From: Aphanomyces cochlioides
Taxonomy: Eukaryota > Oomycota > Saprolegniomycetes > Saprolegniales > Verrucalvaceae
Direction of reading: 5' to 3'
Assembly (NCBI GenBank): GCA_019828595.1
Contig: JAHQRK010000011.1
Coordinates: 62,001-126,000, forward strand
Length of the DNA: 64,000 nt
Shown here: one piece after another, positions 23,401 to 35,324 of the stretch
Position numbering within the stretch: position 1 is the first letter of the stretch
How the letters are laid out: the number at the start of each line of letters is the position of its first letter
Translations under genes and position numbers: made by a program
Notes under the pieces: generated by a model
Database searches by the model: none
The model's input: only the letters and a program-made list of their open reading frames with translations
Told to the model about the DNA's origin: nothing

Positions 23401-26019
23401 TTCATGTTCCAAGCAGGGGCTGGGATATACAACGCCACGACTGGTCTCCCAGCGACATTTACGATTCAGTTACGTGATATCAACAGCAACCTGATTACAT
23501 CTGGCTCGGCAAATGTTGTCGTGACATCCAATTTAACTTTTGCGAGTTCAAGCTGCACTAATACACTTAACGGACAATACAGCTGCACGTATATCCCAAC
23601 AATCGCAACCCAATCAATGGTTTTAAATGTCTTGGTTAATTTGAAGTTCATTCGAAACAGCCCTTTCATAGTTCAAGTGGTCACCGGTATTGTTTCTGGA
23701 CCTTCTTCGGTTGCCAACGGAACTGGTCTGCTTTACTCAAATGCCGGTCAATTGACTCGTGTGAATATTCAAGCTAAAGATATTTATGGAAATAATCGAA
23801 TGGCAAACGACGCTCTCACTGCCGTCATTCAATTTTCAAATCTTACAACTGCAACCGGTATCAACACTTCTTTTCAATACTTTGGCAATGGTTATTATGA
23901 GTTCGCCTACTTAATCAAAACGGCTGGTGTTTATATCCTGCGATTTCTTGCAAATGGTCAAGACATTGTCAACAGCCCGTTTACCATAACAATTTATCCA
24001 GTTGTAGCCGATTGCACAACAACCGTGGCATATTTTGTTTCTTCGCAACCTTACATTGCCGGCACAACGTTGTATGCAAGAATCGAGCCGAAAGATATCT
24101 ATGGCAACCCAGTCAACTCGATATATCAAGTTGATCTCGACCCACCAAACATCTCGGTTGCGACAAACATCACGCCTGCTCTTGTATATGTGAGTATAAA
24201 TCCAACTCAAGCGCAAGTTTATACTTTCCAGCCAAGAATATACCTTCCAGGTGGTGGTAATCTCACTGTATTTAGCTCATCCGACTGGACTGGAACACCA
24301 ACTCTACGTCAGAGCTTCGTAGCTCTTGGTGCCGACTATGGTCTGCGTATGCCCTCGCTCACTGATTCGATGCGGCAGTTCAGCGTGACGTGGAGTGGAT
24401 TTATTTCTGCTTCATACACTGAATTTTACTCATTTAACATTTCCCTTCGAGGATGTAAGATGCTTGTCTTTCTGAACGATGCCGTCGTGCTCAATATGAC
24501 TTCCAGTGGAATCGGCTCATTTTCAGCTTCATTTACTGTTGGACAAATGGTGCCACTACAGCTTTGGTGGTCTAAAATAAATGACGGTCCGACGTTTTAC
24601 AATATTACATGGTCCAGCCTTTCTCAACCAAGTCAGAATATTTCACCGTCGGCACTATTTTCACTCTTAAGGGTGACGTCTCTTTTGCCGACATTCACAG
24701 TTGTGCCAAACGTCTCATTTCCCGCTAATTTCGAATTAATTAACGCTCCATCTCAATGGATGGCTGGTACTCCAGTTGCTCTCAGTATTGTGGCAAGGGA
24801 TGCGTATGGCAATTATCGATATCAAGGCGGGGATAATTTACAGCTCTATCTTTCAGGCTACAGTCAACCTCCAATCAATTTTATTGTTCAAAGCATCCAT
24901 GACTACCTCAATGGCAGCTACTTGATAAATGTTGTCTGCTTCACTAGCGGCAACCTAAGCCTTACACTTGGCATCAAGAGTCAACTTTCTGGAACATCAG
25001 TCTATAAACAATTTGGTATTCGGTCCAGCCCATTTTCAGTTACTGTTTTGCCGGCATTTCCATCAATTCCATCAACAACTTTGAGTGGGAACGGTTTGGT
25101 CTCTGGTATGGCTGGAGTTCCGCAATACTTCACTGCAATATTACGAGACGCGTACTTGAACGTTTTGCCTGGACCCCTGAATTTACTCAAGATGTCTCTC
25201 GTTCTCACTTCAAGCCAAAGTGTTTCATGTAGCTGGACATACGATGCGACTGCTCAATTTTATAATGTGACTTGCGTCCCCCTTAATTCTGGCAAGTACT
25301 CCCTCAAAGTTGAACTTGGTTCGGTAATTTTTTCTCCAACGTCCATACAGCCGACCGTCCTTCCAAACTTAGCAGTGGCGGCAACAAGCCAGATAATAAA
25401 CGTTGGGCAACTGCTTCACCTGATTAATGAGCTCCATTCTTTCACCGTTGCTTTGGCTGATGCGTATTCCAATCAATTACAAATTGGTGGAGATCATATC
25501 TCTGTTGTTCTTCGAGGGGCTGGAACTGTCGTAGCCACGGTGGTTGATCTCCTCAACGGCATTTATCGTGTCGACTACTCCCTGTCAACACCAGGTTTAT
25601 ATGAGACAACGATATTGCTCATGCAGCCGACAAACAGCCGAGGACTCGTTGGGAGCTACTTTGCCAATGTGACGACTCTTGTGGCTGAGTCACAACGCGT
25701 GGACTCAAATATTGATTTTGTCGGTCTGGCCAACCCCAAAGTTGTTTGGACGGGTTTTCTTCTTGGCACATTTACAGAGCAATTCAAGTTTTACTTGACA
25801 GGAGTCCAATTTATTCTCGATGGAGTTGAAGTCGTGGATGGTCAATCTGTTCGGATGGAAGAGACTCGATTGTATCCAGTACGTCTGGAATGTATTCATT
25901 CAACCACAGCCCAATTGAGCTATCAGAGCGACCGCACGCCTCGACAGATCGTACCGTCGTCTGTTCTTTTCCCCACCGCCTCCGAAATCTCACCAAGACT
26001 TCACATCACTGGAGTCTAA
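20435..26019 (+). CDS. Secreted EGF/Calx-beta/PA14/filamin-repeat protein (1755 aa, 9 exons)
   Basis: Exons: 20435-20678, 20722-20901, 20942-21044, 21079-21185, 21227-22188, 22233-22410, 22448-23127, 23166-23376 and 23417-26019; introns are 34-44 nt. The sum is 5268 nt, in frame throughout. A short hydrophobic N-terminus (MRGHAAPVLLIAAQLIEG) suggests secretion. Exons 2-5 encode Cys-rich EGF-like modules (CWCNKGYQGLNC, CTCNPHRIGLDC). Then come Calx-beta (about 317-432, YAVNENNGWIPIKIVR), filamin-type Ig repeats (motif AKDIYGN recurs), and PA14 domains at about 520-660, 1166-1302 and 1626-1742 (for example SWxG-type VTWSGFISA and VVWTGFLLG). There is no transmembrane segment or GPI signal. A cell-surface or extracellular adhesive role is likely but inferred. 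Confidence 0.88.
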
Positions 26020-26383
26020 ACTTTCGTCGATTTATCGTGTATTAATTACGACTTCAAGTCCTGTTCATCACGATTGAAGAAAAATTACCTGCAACGTGGC
26101 TTATCATGCTTGTTATCTTGGATACATCGAGAGAAGTCAGAGAACTTGAATATTTGTAATTGGCTGTCTAGACCAGCTACGAATAGTGCTGTCAGTACCA
26201 CATAGAGCATTCATACAATTCAATAGACTACGGTTCTAACGACTAAACAAGCATTTAAAACGCAGTTTGTAAAAATGAGATGTCTTGCATATTTAAAAGA
26301 GGACACGGCATATGTGGTCGTCTAAAACAAGTGACTGCACTAGGTAGTACACATTGTGTTCAATATTATCTATTCTTACGCGT
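26020..26383. other. Convergent 3' intergenic spacer
   Basis: This 364-bp AT-rich spacer separates the 3' ends of the secreted PA14/filamin gene (plus) and the CBP-like scaffold gene (minus). No ORF, repeat or RNA feature is visible. It must contain both polyadenylation regions. Confidence 0.5.
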
Positions 26384-26605
26384 TTACTCGTCCATCAAAA
26401 ATCCGTCAAACTCGAGCATTTCATTGCCCAGCTCTTCATCGATGTTCTCCATGAAGTTGAAGTCGTCCTTCAACAGCTCTGACTCGTCCTTCAGCAGATC
26501 TGGAGGGCATTCTATCATTGTGAGTGGAGATTCTTTTTTTGGTGCGGGAGGCGCTGGAGTTGCAGCAGGACTCTTTTGTTGAGGGCCAGTTGATGAAGAC
26601 GCTGA

Positions 26606-26640
<35 letters not shown>

Positions 26641-29410
26641 TTTGTTGTTGTTGTTGCTGTTGTTGCTGTTGCAGCTGCTGTTGTTGCTGCTGTTGTTGCT
26701 GCTGAAGCTGTTGCAGCTGCTGTTGTTGCTGTTGTTGCTGCTGAAGCTGTTGCTGCTGTTGTTGTTGCTGAAGCTGTTGCTGCTGTTGTTGCTGAGTTGC
26801 TTGGGGCTTCTCTTCCTTGACAACTGGCAGCGTCTGTTGCTTCTTTGCAGGTGGCTGTTCAGGCTCCATGAGCGAATGTTGCCTCTTCAGTGGTTCCTTC
26901 TTTTCTGCATTCATCTTGGCCTCTTCCGTCAGTGTTTTCTCCATTTCAACTGGATCCCGTACAAGCGCACAGACAACACATGACGGATTTGTGCATTGCT
27001 GAAAGTGGCTCAGGACATATTTTGAGCTGAGGCAATGGGCGTAGGCACAAGACTCCGACTTCTTGCACACAGTAACGTGGGCCCACAGTTTCTTCATCTC
27101 TGGGCAGTACGATGCAAAACACTTGTCCACCGTGCAGAACAGCGCGTGCCGAAGATGCAAAAGACGTTGCTGCTGTCGTTCGAGAATGGTTTGATTCTGC
27201 GAAATGACTTTGACATGCATCATGCCCAATACTTTGGCATGATAGTCTTGTGTCTGTTTTGTCGTGAGCATATTTGCCACACCCTTGGCTTTCTCTGTGA
27301 ATTGTCGAATTTTTTCCATCGTCGCTCCGCCCGACGGCGCTGCCGCTGGCTCTGTCTTCACTTCTCGAAGTGGAAGACACACGACGCACGAAGGTTTATT
27401 GCAATGCTGGAAATGCGCCAGCACATATTTTGAGCTGACACAGTGTGGGGCACTGCAGGTCTCGGCTTGTTTGCACGTCTGCATGTGGGTCCACAAAGCT
27501 TTCATTTCCGCGCATGTAGGCTGAATGCACTTGTCAAGTTTGCATTCGCTGGCATGTCGAAGTTGAAGCAATCGTTGCTGCTGTCGCTGGAGAATAGATT
27601 GGTGATGCTCTCGGCTTGCGTCGGCCATCATGAAATCGACCTTCTGGTGATAATCTCGAATGACGTTTTCAGGCAAAGTGCTCGAGATCGACTTGGCTTT
27701 GTCGACAAACGAGGCAGGAGTTGCCTCCTGCTTGAGTTCTGTTGGCATTTGGAGTGGGACAGCACTTTGCATTGGTTGCTGCGGCATGGTCATCATAGCA
27801 GGAGATGGTTGGTTCATCGCGGTCGTCGCTGCCAAACCAGGTGGTTGATTCAGTGACGAACAAACAACGCATGTACTTTTCATGCATTGTTGGTAGTGAG
27901 CAAGGACGTACTTGGAGCTGACACAATGTGGCGTCGAACAAATTTCACTCTGCCGACACGTTTGGATGTGGGCCCAAAGAGGTTTCATTTCAGCGCAAAG
28001 AGGTTGACTGCACTTGTCGAGTTTGCAATCGCAGGCATGGCGGAGTTGCATGAGTCGTTGTTGCTGCCGCATGAGGACGACACGGTGTTGGCCAATGTTT
28101 TGAATCATTGTCTGGACCTTTTGGTTGTAGTCCGAGATGGTTCGCGGGGTTAAGAAGGATGCGATGATCTTGGCTTTCTCGAGGAATGGGTTGCTGAGTT
28201 CTGCAGGCATAGGAAGCGCTTCAAGCTTCTCTTGCTTGGTTGCTGCTGCAGGGGGAGCAGTTGGAGGTTGTGGGTTCGTCTTCTTTTGGTTGTTCTTGTG
28301 TATTTCCGTCGCCACAATCTGAAGTCGCTCCTTGAGTCGAGAGTTATCTGTGTATTCGGCCTTGGAAGTTGCCTTCTGGTAGAGCATTTCTTCCAATTTC
28401 TTGGCCATGTGAGGCAAACGGTTTATCCAGTCTGGCGTTGCATTGGGATTTTGCGCTTGAAGGAGGAGCACAATGCGATGGATCAAATCTTGTCGAATCA
28501 CATCATCAGCGGCAGAACGCCAGTCCTTGTTCTTGAACTCCTGCGCGACAACATGAAGACGTTGCTGCAGCGTATTCATATCGTTATATTCTGCCTTGGA
28601 CGATGCTTTTCGGTACAAAGCTTCTTCCAATTTGCGCGCCATTTGTGGCAGTCGTCGTATCCAGTCGGGTGGAGCGTTGGGTTTCTGCATTTGCAAAAAG
28701 CGAATGATGCGACTAATGACATCTTTTCGCTGGGGATCATCAGCCGTGGAGCGCCAACTACCATTGTTTGCAGGTGACGGAGCCGAGGATGGTGTGGAAT
28801 TTGGTTGCGAAGGGGTCGTTGCGACGGAGGCGACGTTCGCAGTTGGCATCATGCCTGGGTTCACGCCGTTCATGGGGATCATGTTGGCTTGCATGAGCTG
28901 TAAATATTGTTGTTGCTGCTGCTGGAGCATGTGTTGCTGCATCATATTCAAATTCTGGGGTTGGAATCCACCAAACATGGGATTATACTGCATTTGTGGC
29001 ATCGCTGGGTTCATATACATGTGCGGATTCATGCCCATCATAGAGTTCATCTGCACCAACGATGGGTCCATGCCCATGGACGGATTGGCGGGTCCTGCAT
29101 TTGGCGCAGTCGTTTTCGGTGGTTCCGGTCCGCCAAGTTCCGGTGGGAATTCAATTGCTCCCGAGGACAAATCATCGACGGAACTGGCTGCTGACGGATT
29201 AAACAACGCTGGAGTCATCTGTGGAACGCCCATGTACATCATACTTTGCATGGACCCCATATTCATGGGCATGTTCATTCCACCCATTCCAACGCCGGGT
29301 GTTGGTTGCATCGTAAAAGCCGCACCAAACATGTTGGGATTGTTCGCATTCGCCCCCCCCATGCCACTCATCAAGAAATCTTCTTCAACAAACGTCTTAT
29401 CCATAGACAT
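26384..29410 (-). CDS. CBP-like scaffold without HAT: 2x KIX, 3x TAZ-like, polyQ, acidic tail
   Basis: Intronless, 1008 residues from the ATG at 29410 (a second ATG at 29404 gives MDKTF, matching the start of the CBP gene). Positions below are from 29410 and approximate. A Met/Asn-rich N-terminus is followed by two tandem KIX domains (220-295 and 296-375; WIRRLPQMARKLEEALY and WINRLPHMAKKLEEMLY). Three repeats follow, each a helical DYHQKV-type segment plus a TAZ zinc domain (zinc parts about 450-520, 610-680 and 748-820), all with the H-x3-C and paired-Cys ligands (for example LRHACDCKLDKC, CVSSKYVLAH). Then come a polyQ tract (about 870-940) and an acidic hydrophobic tail (NFMENIDEELGNEMLEFDGF) resembling an activation domain. 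No bromodomain, PHD, HAT, ZZ or TAZ2 is present. It probably binds activators through KIX/TAZ without acetylating; this is inferred. Confidence 0.93.
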
Positions 29411-30396
29411 AAGGCTTCTTGCGCCGGTTGGTTTTGACACTAGACACAGCCACGGTCAGTGCTTCCGTCCACTCAATTCGCGCTCAAAACAGAATACATC
29501 GCTTCTCAAGCATCTAACTACCAAACACATTGGCATCCATACGCGTACCTGGTTCTGTGGAGATGTCGATCGAGCCAAGTTCTCTCCCCTTCTCTACCTT
29601 CGGCTCTCTATGAGATAACTCCAAATGGGGTTTCTTGATAAGTAACCCAAAAAGCCATCCGGATAACGATCGGAGTGTCGCGAGTGACTTGCGTTTTGTA
29701 TACTGTTTATCCGGATACCCGTCGGCTTTTCTTGGCCTGTTATCCGGCACGCAATAAAAAAGAAACATTTGGAATTTGTATTCCGCCGCGGGCAATTTCA
29801 AAATATATGGAGGAGTTCAGCGAGGCGAGGCGAGGTTCTCTACAAAAACCAAGTTAAATTTAAATCCATAGAAAATACTCATTGACAGACACTAGCTTGA
29901 CCAAACTGGCAACGCAGCCATGCCCTGGATCAATACAGCAACGGCCGATTACCTCAGCTTTTCACTAAAATAATCCATGCAGTTGATGCATTGTTACGTG
30001 ACTGAAGGGAGAGTACGCACAGAGGGAGACCCTGTAGACCGCAGTATGTCAAAAGACTGTCGTCGTGCGGTCGTTTCAAACCTCCTGATTTCCTTAAATA
30101 AGTACTTGTACACTGGACGACCATGGAGCACGTCCACAGACGACTGTGAGAAAAATTAAAGCTGGGATGCAAAGGACGAGGAAAAGCAAAGCTCAGAAGC
30201 GAGCAAAACGATCACGAAATGGTTTACTGCCTATTCTACTCGAAGTGCTCTCCACGGCGCGGAACATGTGGAGGACTTGACCTTCGTCCATTTTCGATCG
30301 ATTTGTCCTCTGCTCATGGAAATGAACAGGTTTAATTAACTTAATCAAGTACTTTTTCGGCTCGACAGAGCTGCTGGTGTAGGTCGAACACCACCA
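29411..30396. promoter_or_regulatory. Divergent intergenic region with ATCCGG motifs
   Basis: The 1 kb between the divergent CBP-like gene and the metallophosphoesterase gene carries ATCCGGATAA at 29657, TTATCCGGAT at 29707 and TTATCCGG near 29740, the same motif found between other divergent pairs in the window. A short minus frame at 30288-30193 (MDEGQVLHMFRAVESTSSR) looks protein-like but is only about 30 codons and is not called. No other gene is supported. Confidence 0.4.
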
Positions 30397-31493
30397 ATGT
30401 ACTTTAGAGAGGCAATTCAACAAGAACCTCCAACATATTGTAAAGTGCACTGGATAACCATGAGCGGATGGCTTGACCACGTGGTTCACTGGGTCGACTC
30501 GCAAGGGACTATGAGCCCTCAGCAAGCGTTTCTCCTTGTTTTCTCGATCATTTTGACCATCCTGATTCTCCTGAGCTACATGTTGTCGTTCATTAGCACC
30601 CCGCTGGCGATCCTGTTGTTTGGATTTGGAGGATATTACATCATCGGCCGACTTCTTCAAGCGTCTGGAATGCTCTCTCCAAAGCCACAGATTGGACCAC
30701 AAGCTCCAGACACGATCCGATTCGTATGCATTTCCGATACACATGGCAAGCATGCACAACTCGCGCTTCCACCCGGCGATGTACTTATTCATGCTGGCGA
30801 CTTTTCTCGACGAGGCACACTTGACGAGATACAAAGGTACTCAAGGATGCTTGTACGACCATCTCACACCTCTTCACGCTAGCTTTAACGAGTGGCTTGG
30901 AACACTACCATATCGATGCAAGATCGTCATCGCAGGCAACCACGAGCTTGCTTTTGACGAAAAGGAATATCCAAACTATTGGAAAACATGGCACACTTCT
31001 TTTCAAGATCCTGCACAGGCAAAGAAGCTCCTCACCAACTGTGAGTACCTTGAGCATGCAAGCACTGAAGTTGATGGCGTCAAAATCTTTGGATCTCCTT
31101 ATACAATGCCGATTGCCGGAAGGGACATGTATGCTCCATGTTTGCATTTCGATAACAACTTTTAGGGCATTCAACGTCCCACGAGGCGAGGCAGCTGCGG
31201 CATTGTGGAAAACTGTTCCAGCTGATACAGACATTCTAGTCACACACGGACCGCCTCTTGGTATACTTGACAAAGTCATGCACAACGGATCTCATGTCGG
31301 TGACGAAGACTTGCTCAAACAAATTCTCACCCGCATTCGTCCTAAAGTGCATATCTTTGGGCACATTCACGAAGGCTACGGCAAAACTGTTGTCGGAACC
31401 ACAACCTTCTTCAACGCTGCCATAATGACCTACCTTCGTCAACCGTCCAATACTCCATGGGTTGTGGATCTTCCCAAGAAAGTTCGAAAATGA
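30397..31493 (+). CDS. Membrane-anchored MPPED-like metallophosphoesterase (337 aa, 3 exons)
   Basis: Exons 30397-30836, 30883-31128 and 31166-31493; introns are 46 and 37 nt; total 1014 nt. An alternative ATG is at 30460 (MSGWLDH). Two adjacent hydrophobic segments (within AFLLVFSIILTILILL and TPLAILLFGFGGYYIIG) should anchor it. The calcineurin-like phosphoesterase motifs are complete: SDTHGKH (D-x-H), GDFSRRG, GNHE, THGPP and GHIHEG, in the order and spacing of MPPED1/2-type enzymes, as is AFNVPRG after the second intron. It would hydrolyse phosphoesters with two metal ions; the substrate is unknown. The catalytic face should be on the side of the membrane carrying the C-terminus. Confidence 0.92.
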
Positions 31494-31704
31494 GAACTTT
31501 CGCGCTTTTTCTCATCTCACTCATCAAAGTGGCACATTCCCACCGAACCCCCTTCATTCCGACAACTCGAAATGAAAAATTCAAAATAATATTGATTTAA
31601 GTATACTATACTTAAACAATGCTGTTTTCCGATTTGACCGCAAAACGGTTTGGCGCCATTTCTGAAATTCCATCATCTCAAGACAGGCGCAAGTGGCTCC
31701 AGCG

Positions 31705-32650
31705 TCAAGTCCATGTGTTGCTCCCACCGTCGTTGCATGAAGAGGTGCATTTGAGCTTTACGGGTAGCTTCTTCGTCCGGAGACGCGGAGGTAAGACGTT
31801 GCTGGCCAGTCGCAATGTGGAAATACCCGCCTTGACAATCATCCATGTGTCGAACCCTACTCCACAGAGTGAGACTTCAATCGGAGGAGCTACGTACGCT
31901 AATACAGCATACGAAGATACAAGGTCTGAACTGAGTCCGACATGATAGATGACATTCCCTTGACGGTAAACAAGCAAATAGGACTGTCGAGAAGTCATGC
32001 CATCGAAGATTTCGAAATAAATGACTGCAAGATCGCCATTGATAGAATGGACGACGTGATGATTTCGAAATGATTCTGACAGCGTAAGAAATATTGATGT
32101 GTCCATTAGCGCATGCCATGAAAATCCAATGGCAAACTGAGCTTCATGGAGCTCAATGTGTTTCCGCACGTTGAAGAGGACCTGTTCAAGTACAGCGACA
32201 AGTTACATAACATTCGTCATACGTATCCAGGCTTGAGCAGTTTGCTAGCTCGAAGTGTCCATCCAAACAACTCCATCGAGTCCGGGGCAAAACTTAAATC
32301 AATCCCCTCAACTTCGGCAATATTCCGCCACAAATGAGAAAATACAAAGGGCATATCGTACAGACGAGAGTCAAAGCCCGTGGGATCTAATGCGCGCTAC
32401 AAGGAAGTCAAAGCTATCAATGAAGCTCAAGTATGCTTACAAGATGGGCGAGCAGATTGGCATTCAGAGTTTGCCGTCTGAGCAACTGCATACGGAACCA
32501 TTCATTCTGGCGCATGAGAGCTTCAGTGCGGGCGATAAGCTGCAGGTAAGATGGTGTGTGCTGTTCTCTCATGCGTCGTGCAATAGTCTCCAGTTGTAGA
32601 GGGATCAAAAGACTTAGCCGCTGTCGCTCATATTCTGATAGGTCGGTCAT
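31705..32650 (-). CDS. START-like protein, possibly oomycete M96-type (286 aa, 3 exons)
   Basis: Exons 32650-32441, 32396-32223 and 32181-31705; introns are 44 and 41 nt; 861 nt in frame. The N-terminus (MTDLSEYERQRLSLLIPLQL) is a charged helical segment with EALMRQNEWFRMQLLRRQT. The body includes FSHLWRNIAEVEG, HVVHSINGDLAVIYFEIFDG and SRQSYLLVYRQ, spaced like the START-fold proteins found in large oomycete families (M96 mating-specific type). The family call is from memory of the pattern and uncertain. The 3' end could be one exon longer if a GT at about 31718 is used. Lipid binding is conceivable but not shown. Confidence 0.65.
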
Positions 32651-33290
32651 CCATCTTGACTGGCAAATTGCAAATGTGCGTCGTAGTGCCAATGTCACGC
32701 GTCACCTAATCCTTCACTTCAGTCTCCAGTTCGTGCTCGCAGGAAGTTCTGAAGGTTATTTCTTACCACAGGTTTTAAATTACTTTGTTTTGGATGTTTA
32801 TGTATGATATCTGACATATTTTCAAAAGATAGAGGATTCTCTTTGACACCGTGAAGTTGAAATGTTCCAGCTGGTTTCCCGCGCAAATTGTGCATCCCAC
32901 GTTGTACAACAATCGTTTGCTTCCAAGTCATGTTGGATGCTGACATCCGGGGACGCATTTACTTTTGAAGGCCACCCCAAGAGTCATCACTTCCGAAGTA
33001 GACCTTAGTCAAAGTCCTCTGCAGTATGAAGTAATTTGCCTATGTTGTCAACCTCAATGCTGTTTGGCTTACCATGACGTCTCAGGTACAGTTGTGTGGT
33101 CATGTGGACTTGGATCTGATCCACCATATCGAAGTCTGGAACATTTCATTGAAAACATCGTCGGAATGGTAGATGTTTTGCCTCACTTTACTTCATTCTG
33201 GGATTATTCAATTGATAATTGCGAGGGGAACCAGTTCTGCACAGTTCTTGTTGCAACTTTCTCGCTACCTGGTAACGTTAGTTAAGCTAT
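32651..33290. other. Possible coding remnants between START-like gene and pogo element
   Basis: A 79-codon minus ORF (32958-32719, containing GTFQLHGVKENPLSF) and a 106-codon plus ORF (32965-33285, containing SCGLGSDPPYRSLEHF) look protein-like but match nothing I know, and no splice pattern links them to neighbours. They may be decayed gene or transposon fragments. Confidence 0.3.
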
Positions 33291-33654
33291 TAAGGGTTCG
33301 TCTGGCAAAATTTCAAAATCAATACTTTACTTCATTTCATTCGTGAGACACTCATTTCGAGTCAAGAAATATTAAATTTCCAGAAACCTTCCAAATATGA
33401 TATTTTGAACTCAACCAGAAAATATTATGTTATACAGAGTAACATTTCATAAGGTAAATTGGTGAGCAAAATATGTGGATCGATTTGAAATTCCGTATTC
33501 ATTAATAGATATACAAAATTATGTAGTATATTAGTTTATATATATCGGTTGGCACGTAAATATTCCTGTCTTGGAATTTTCTTGATATTTCGTCAATTAC
33601 GGATGAATAAAAATTTATCCGGTCGATTCTTTCTCATTTTCAATTTTTCTTTGT

Positions 33655-33850
33655 GATGTGCCATGGTCGGTGGTATGCTCTATCGGGCTAGAAGGGTGCG
33701 ACAGTCCCCTCCATCGCTAGGAGAGGTGCCGCCGTTTGGCCTGCGCCGCCGAGGAGCGATGGAGAATAGGGAACGCGCACGGAAGTCGTCGACGGCTGAG
33801 ATGCCATGAGACCCACCTTTTCGAAGGGCCTTTGTCGATCCCTGGCAGGA
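33655..33850. other. GC-rich structured island inside the pogo element
   Basis: About 195 bp of GC-rich sequence stands out in an AT-rich setting. It contains CCATCGCT ... AGCGATGG (8-bp perfect stem around a GCCGCC-rich loop, about 33712-33763) and has no long ORF. It could be a foreign insertion or a structured RNA; no known family was recognised. Confidence 0.35.
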
Positions 33851-33999
33851 GATTCCTAACGATTTGCACCAAGCTTGTTTTCAAATATGAAAGGTATTCA
33901 TTATCCTGTCATTAATCTCATCACATTCATAGATCTACTATAGCTCATCGTAGTTTTCATCATCGTAAAACAAATCCTTGGATGCATCCACTGCTCATC

Positions 34000-35324
34000 C
34001 TCGAAATGCCCCTTCCGTTTCCAGGGCCATGATCACATCGTTTGCGTAAACACTTTCCAGTGGCTCCTCTTCTTGGCAAAAGGTACGACCATGAAGAATC
34101 TTGCATTTGACAAAGCCGTTGATGATTGTAGTGAGGGGCAAATCATCCCATGTCAAATACGCATCTTGAAGGGCTTCATCCAAGCGACATCAGCTGGCTG
34201 GCAAATCCAAGTGAATGAAGGTGGTATTTTCTCCAGCACGATACATAATTTTTTGCATAGGCCAGAACATCGTCAGTAAAATGTGCGCTGAAGTGGTCCA
34301 AGAGGAGAAGGACATAAGGTAAGTTTCTTCCTTCTCGATTGCCAAAATGATATTTTAGAAATTGAATAGTGATGGAACTGTTCCACCACGCTGTTGGGTT
34401 TGCGTAAATCCGCGATGGATAGTTGTCATGAAGCCACTCAATATCTCGCCACAAATGCTTCCCAAAGCCATTGCGCGCCTTAATGTTTGCCTGCACAGTC
34501 GACGGTACATTGGATTTTGTTGTCTTCATAACTATGAAAGGAGCATACTTGATGCCATCTGTATCTGCCATCAACAGTACGGAAACGTGTTCTTTCCCCT
34601 TTCCAGCTGCCATGACCCATACTGTTTTCTCACCTTGAGCTGCAAGTGTCTTTTTTGGGAGCATTTCAAAATTGACCGCCGTCTGGTCAGCGTTGAAGAC
34701 CTTGACAATATTGTACTGTTGAATGACTCGCTTGGTATGGGCAGCAAATGCAGTCAGTGCTTTTTGGCCTTGGGCTTCATTCGACTTGCCCGACCTTGTC
34801 TTCGCTCGCATGGTCAAAGCCCATCGACGCTTGAACCCTTCTGCCCACGGCATACTTGCTTTGAACTTGTCCTTGGGAATTCCTGCTGCTGATGCGAAGT
34901 CTCTGGCTTTGATTTGAAGCATCAAATGGCTAACGGGAACACCGTCACGTCGTAGTTCCATGACCCATTCAGCGAGCTCCTGCTCTGCATCCTTGCACAG
35001 TGTTGTTGCGATGCCGTAAGGACGTAAACGCGATTTCTTGTTTGAACTTGTGGTAACTGCTAATTTTGTTAGACGGTCGTAATCCTTTGTCCAACGATAT
35101 ATCTTTTTTCGATTCGACTCGAGAGCTGTTCCATGCATGTGAGGGAAAAATGCATTCAATGTCGATTGCATCCCGTGCTCCATGAACCATTTGACAACAT
35201 GGATTCGCTTTGCGATGCTAGCAACATCCATTTTATGCTGTGGCGGTGAAGGAGACGGAGTTTTCTTGATGTTTGGTCTTCCTGTTGCTTGTTGGTGGCC
35301 GTGTCTTGGCATTGCTCGAAACAT
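34000..35324 (-). pseudogene. pogo/Tigger transposase pseudogene
   Basis: The ATG at 35324 opens a 382-codon frame. The N-terminal helix-turn-helix/CENP-B-like DNA-binding region spans about residues 30-170 (WTKDYDRL, ELRRDGVPVSHLMLQ, WAEGFKRRWAL). The DDE_1 catalytic domain has the first Asp in FNADQTAVNFEM and the second in LLLLDHFSAHF. After ALAYAKN-type sequence near 34250 the frame breaks: the expected PPSFTWICQPADVAW block is in another frame, and the C-terminal NGFVKCKI block (ORF 34183-33995) is in a third. At least two frameshifts therefore destroy the end of the catalytic domain. The copy is probably inactive, though its N-terminal part is intact. Confidence 0.88.

Noticed and set aside
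26524..26983. Plus-strand ORFs rich in Leu, Val or Ala opposite the polyQ region
   Set aside because: They are antisense shadows of the CAG/CAA repeat in the CBP-like gene, not proteins.
30193..30834. 213-codon minus ORF opposite the metallophosphoesterase
   Set aside because: It is mostly antisense to exon 1 of a well-supported gene; only its last 30 codons look protein-like.
31619..31945. Plus-strand ORF of 108 codons
   Set aside because: It lies opposite the last exon of the START-like gene, which has better splice and family support on the minus strand.
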